Source: Hadesarchaea archaeon DG-33 (GTDB lineage Archaea; Hadarchaeota; Hadarchaeia; Hadarchaeales; Hadarchaeaceae). Taken from it: a DNA stretch of 5,954 bases. The stretch is from assembly GCA_001515185.1 (NCBI GenBank), contig LQHI01000037.1:1-5954 (forward strand). Reading direction: 5' to 3'. Made by a program: the position numbers and the translations under genes. Positions 4,835-5,954 of the stretch are shown here, piece after piece (positions within the stretch are counted from its first letter, which is position 1; the number at the start of each line of letters is the position of its first letter). The notes under the pieces are model-generated. The model did no database searches. It was given only the letters and a program-made list of their open reading frames with translations, and was not told the origin of the DNA.

Positions 4835-5515
4835 TTACGTGGGGGGCGCTTCTATTCCCTCGTCTTCCGCTGGCTTTACCACTGGTTTCTTAGGCGTCAC
4901 ATACCGTCGGTGGTAGATTCGCGCCACGACACCTAAAGCCGCTACAACCACGGCGATCCAAAATACCATAGTGAGAGAAGCGGTGATTGGGGCAGTTATG
5001 GTTGCCGTGGCGCCAATCTGAATAGTTGACATCGCGCTCCCGCTGATATAGGGTACATTTATTTGCATCGTCGCGCCTCCGGCTTCACCCGCCATCCCGG
5101 AAAGCATACCGGGCAAGATGCTGTTCAAGAATAAGGCGCCTAACACTAGCAACAGGATGAGCCCAATAAGCATCCAGAACACCTTCATCGCCCCGAACCG
5201 AACTAATTGCCTTCCCCACCATCGCTTGGCCCCCACGGAGCCGGCGATCATCAGCACCCCTCCGATTATGACCGAGAGTTTAGCCGCCAAGAGGAAGTAT
5301 CCTACCAATGTCGACGAAATTGGCTGCCCCAACAAACTTATGCTGTAGTCGAAGGGAGAGAGAGCGACTTCCATTGCCCCGGTTCCGACCGTGGCGTGCC
5401 ACCACGGGCCGAGAAACGGTAGTATCAGCATCAACGCGCCCGCGACTAATCCAAACCAGTTCACCGGTGCCAAGCGCCTCTTCGGCCTGCTGGTCTTGGG
5501 GTTGGTAGTTTCCAT
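4835..5515 (-). CDS. Four-helix membrane protein of unknown function
   Basis: 226 residues from the chosen ATG. The start at 5515 is preferred over the in-frame TTG at 5530 because GGAGGT lies 6 nt before the ATG; the TTG lies upstream of that site and within the preceding gene. The cytoplasmic N-terminus is basic (RPKRR at 10-14). Four hydrophobic segments lie at about 18-40, 68-93, 110-135 and 178-200, giving an N-in/C-in topology with two external loops (about 41-67 and 136-177). The second loop is rich in Gly, Ala, Thr and Ser. The C-terminus ends in a Pro/Lys/Glu-rich tail. No catalytic or ligand motif is visible and I do not recognise the family. It starts one base after the stop of the LEA14-like gene, so the two are co-translated and probably act together at the cell envelope. 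Confidence 0.85.
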   Translation of the reverse strand: METTNPKTSRPKRRLAPVNWFGLVAGALMLILPFLGPWWHATVGTGAMEVALSPFDYSISLLGQPISSTLVGYFLLAAKLSVIIGGVLMIAGSVGAKRWWGRQLVRFGAMKVFWMLIGLILLLVLGALFLNSILPGMLSGMAGEAGGATMQINVPYISGSAMSTIQIGATATITAPITASLTMVFWIAVVVAALGVVARIYHRRYVTPKKPVVKPAEDEGIEAPPT

Positions 5516-5516
5516 C

Positions 5517-5954
5517 CTAAACCTCCCCAACCTGCCCCATCTGTACCTGTAAAGTTACGCCGTACACCTCAAATGTTATGTTCATGTCGGTGAACTGTGG
5601 ATCAGTTGGGGGTGTTCCCGTGTACGGCCCAATTAACGTAAAATTCACCGTTCCATTGGCGGGAATCTCTACCTCTGTCTCCTCCATCTCCACTTCTACG
5701 CCTTGGTCGGATATAGCAAAGGAGATATCTGTAATCTTAATTGGCAGATTGAGGGGAGATGTGAACCTTACAGGTATCCTAATCTTCCCGCCGCTGTAGG
5801 TTGGATTCTCTAATGTAAACGTGTCTTCTGAGAACCCCTCACCAAATAACCCACTTAGCGTTTCCTTCAACTCATCCATTTCCTCTTGGCTCGGCATCAC
5901 GGTCGCTTGAAGGTCCCAGTTGTGAACCGCAAATGCTGCAATGAATGGGCCTAC
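5517..5954 (-). CDS. Envelope protein with LEA14/WHy-like beta-rich domain (5' end outside window)
   Basis: The reading frame is open to the right edge, so the gene starts outside the window; 145 codons are visible. A start at 5900 or 5897 is unlikely because the upstream codons (VGPFIAAFAVHNWDLQATV) read as continuous protein: the end of a probable N-terminal membrane anchor, then the start of an external domain. After an acidic helix (EEMDELKETLSGLFGEGF) come alternating strands. PVRFTSPLNLPIKITDISFAI and the later PANGTVNFTLIGPY resemble LEA14/WHy-type domains, in which a plain beta sandwich carries a conserved N-P-L-type turn. No enzyme residues are evident, so a structural or binding role outside the membrane is likely. 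Its TAG stop is one base before the ATG of the four-helix protein. The domain match is from pattern only and is tentative. Confidence 0.75.
   Translation of the reverse strand, partial: VGPFIAAFAVHNWDLQATVMPSQEEMDELKETLSGLFGEGFSEDTFTLENPTYSGGKIRIPVRFTSPLNLPIKITDISFAISDQGVEVEMEETEVEIPANGTVNFTLIGPYTGTPPTDPQFTDMNITFEVYGVTLQVQMGQVGEV
5521..5526 (-). promoter_or_regulatory. Shine-Dalgarno of the four-helix membrane gene
   Basis: The minus strand reads GGAGGT, 6 nt before the ATG at 5515, and lies inside the last codons of the upstream gene. It decides the start against the in-frame TTG at 5530 and indicates translational coupling. Confidence 0.75.

Noticed and set aside
5517..5900. Complete 127-residue gene starting at 5900
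   Set aside because: The frame stays open to the window edge and upstream codons read as anchor plus domain start, so the gene is partial and the real start is outside.
1..5954. CRISPR array, insertion sequence or defence locus
   Set aside because: No regularly spaced repeats, transposase, integrase or nuclease motifs were seen on either strand.

Overview
The window looks archaeal. The single tRNA is a glycine tRNA with an A discriminator base and an encoded CCA. Intergenic regions carry AT-rich TATA-like boxes and oligo-T runs, and several starts have strong GGAGG or GAGGTGAT Shine-Dalgarno sequences. A YruB-type glutaredoxin and a LsrF-like DhnA-family aldolase also fit. I cannot name a lineage; a euryarchaeal-like or bathyarchaeal-like thermophile is only a guess. 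Every protein gene I recognise lies on the minus strand; the tRNA and one doubtful mini-ORF lie on the plus strand.

Layout in minus-strand transcription order, from the right end: (1) a two-gene unit of an envelope protein with a LEA14/WHy-like beta-rich region, cut by the window edge (5954-5517), and a four-helix membrane protein (5515-4835) that starts one base after the previous stop; (2) a plus-strand tRNA-Gly(TCC) at 4569-4646, followed by a possible 30-residue one-helix membrane peptide (4690-4782) and an AT-rich inverted repeat; (3) a DrrA/DrrB-type ABC exporter, ATPase (4520-3534) and permease (3529-2777), coupled by a 4-nt gap and a Shine-Dalgarno overlapping the ATPase stop; (4) a small four-cysteine protein (2688-2476) and a LsrF-like class I aldolase (2462-1659), 13 nt apart; (5) a redox unit of an SDR dehydrogenase (1556-798), a glutaredoxin (763-527) and a thioredoxin reductase/AhpF-like flavoprotein (526 to beyond base 1).

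How they work together: the glutaredoxin and flavoprotein probably form an electron chain from a reduced nicotinamide or other donor, through FAD and the CATC disulfide, to the CPYC glutaredoxin. The two genes are in the same frame, with only one TAG codon between the last glutaredoxin codon and the GTG start, so the locus looks like a split AhpF-like arrangement. The ABC pair is a complete exporter of unknown substrate. The aldolase and its cysteine-rich partner are co-transcribed but have no other pathway gene here. The envelope pair is probably a secreted or anchored domain acting with a membrane partner.

No CRISPR array, insertion sequence, integrase or obvious defence system is visible. 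The most interesting items are the glutaredoxin/TAG/reductase junction, the four-cysteine protein beside the LsrF-like aldolase, the uncharacterised envelope pair, the tiny membrane ORF downstream of the tRNA, and C33 in the tRNA anticodon loop. There is no stretch over 300 bases without a gene; the longest is about 190 bases, between the tRNA and the end of the four-helix gene.
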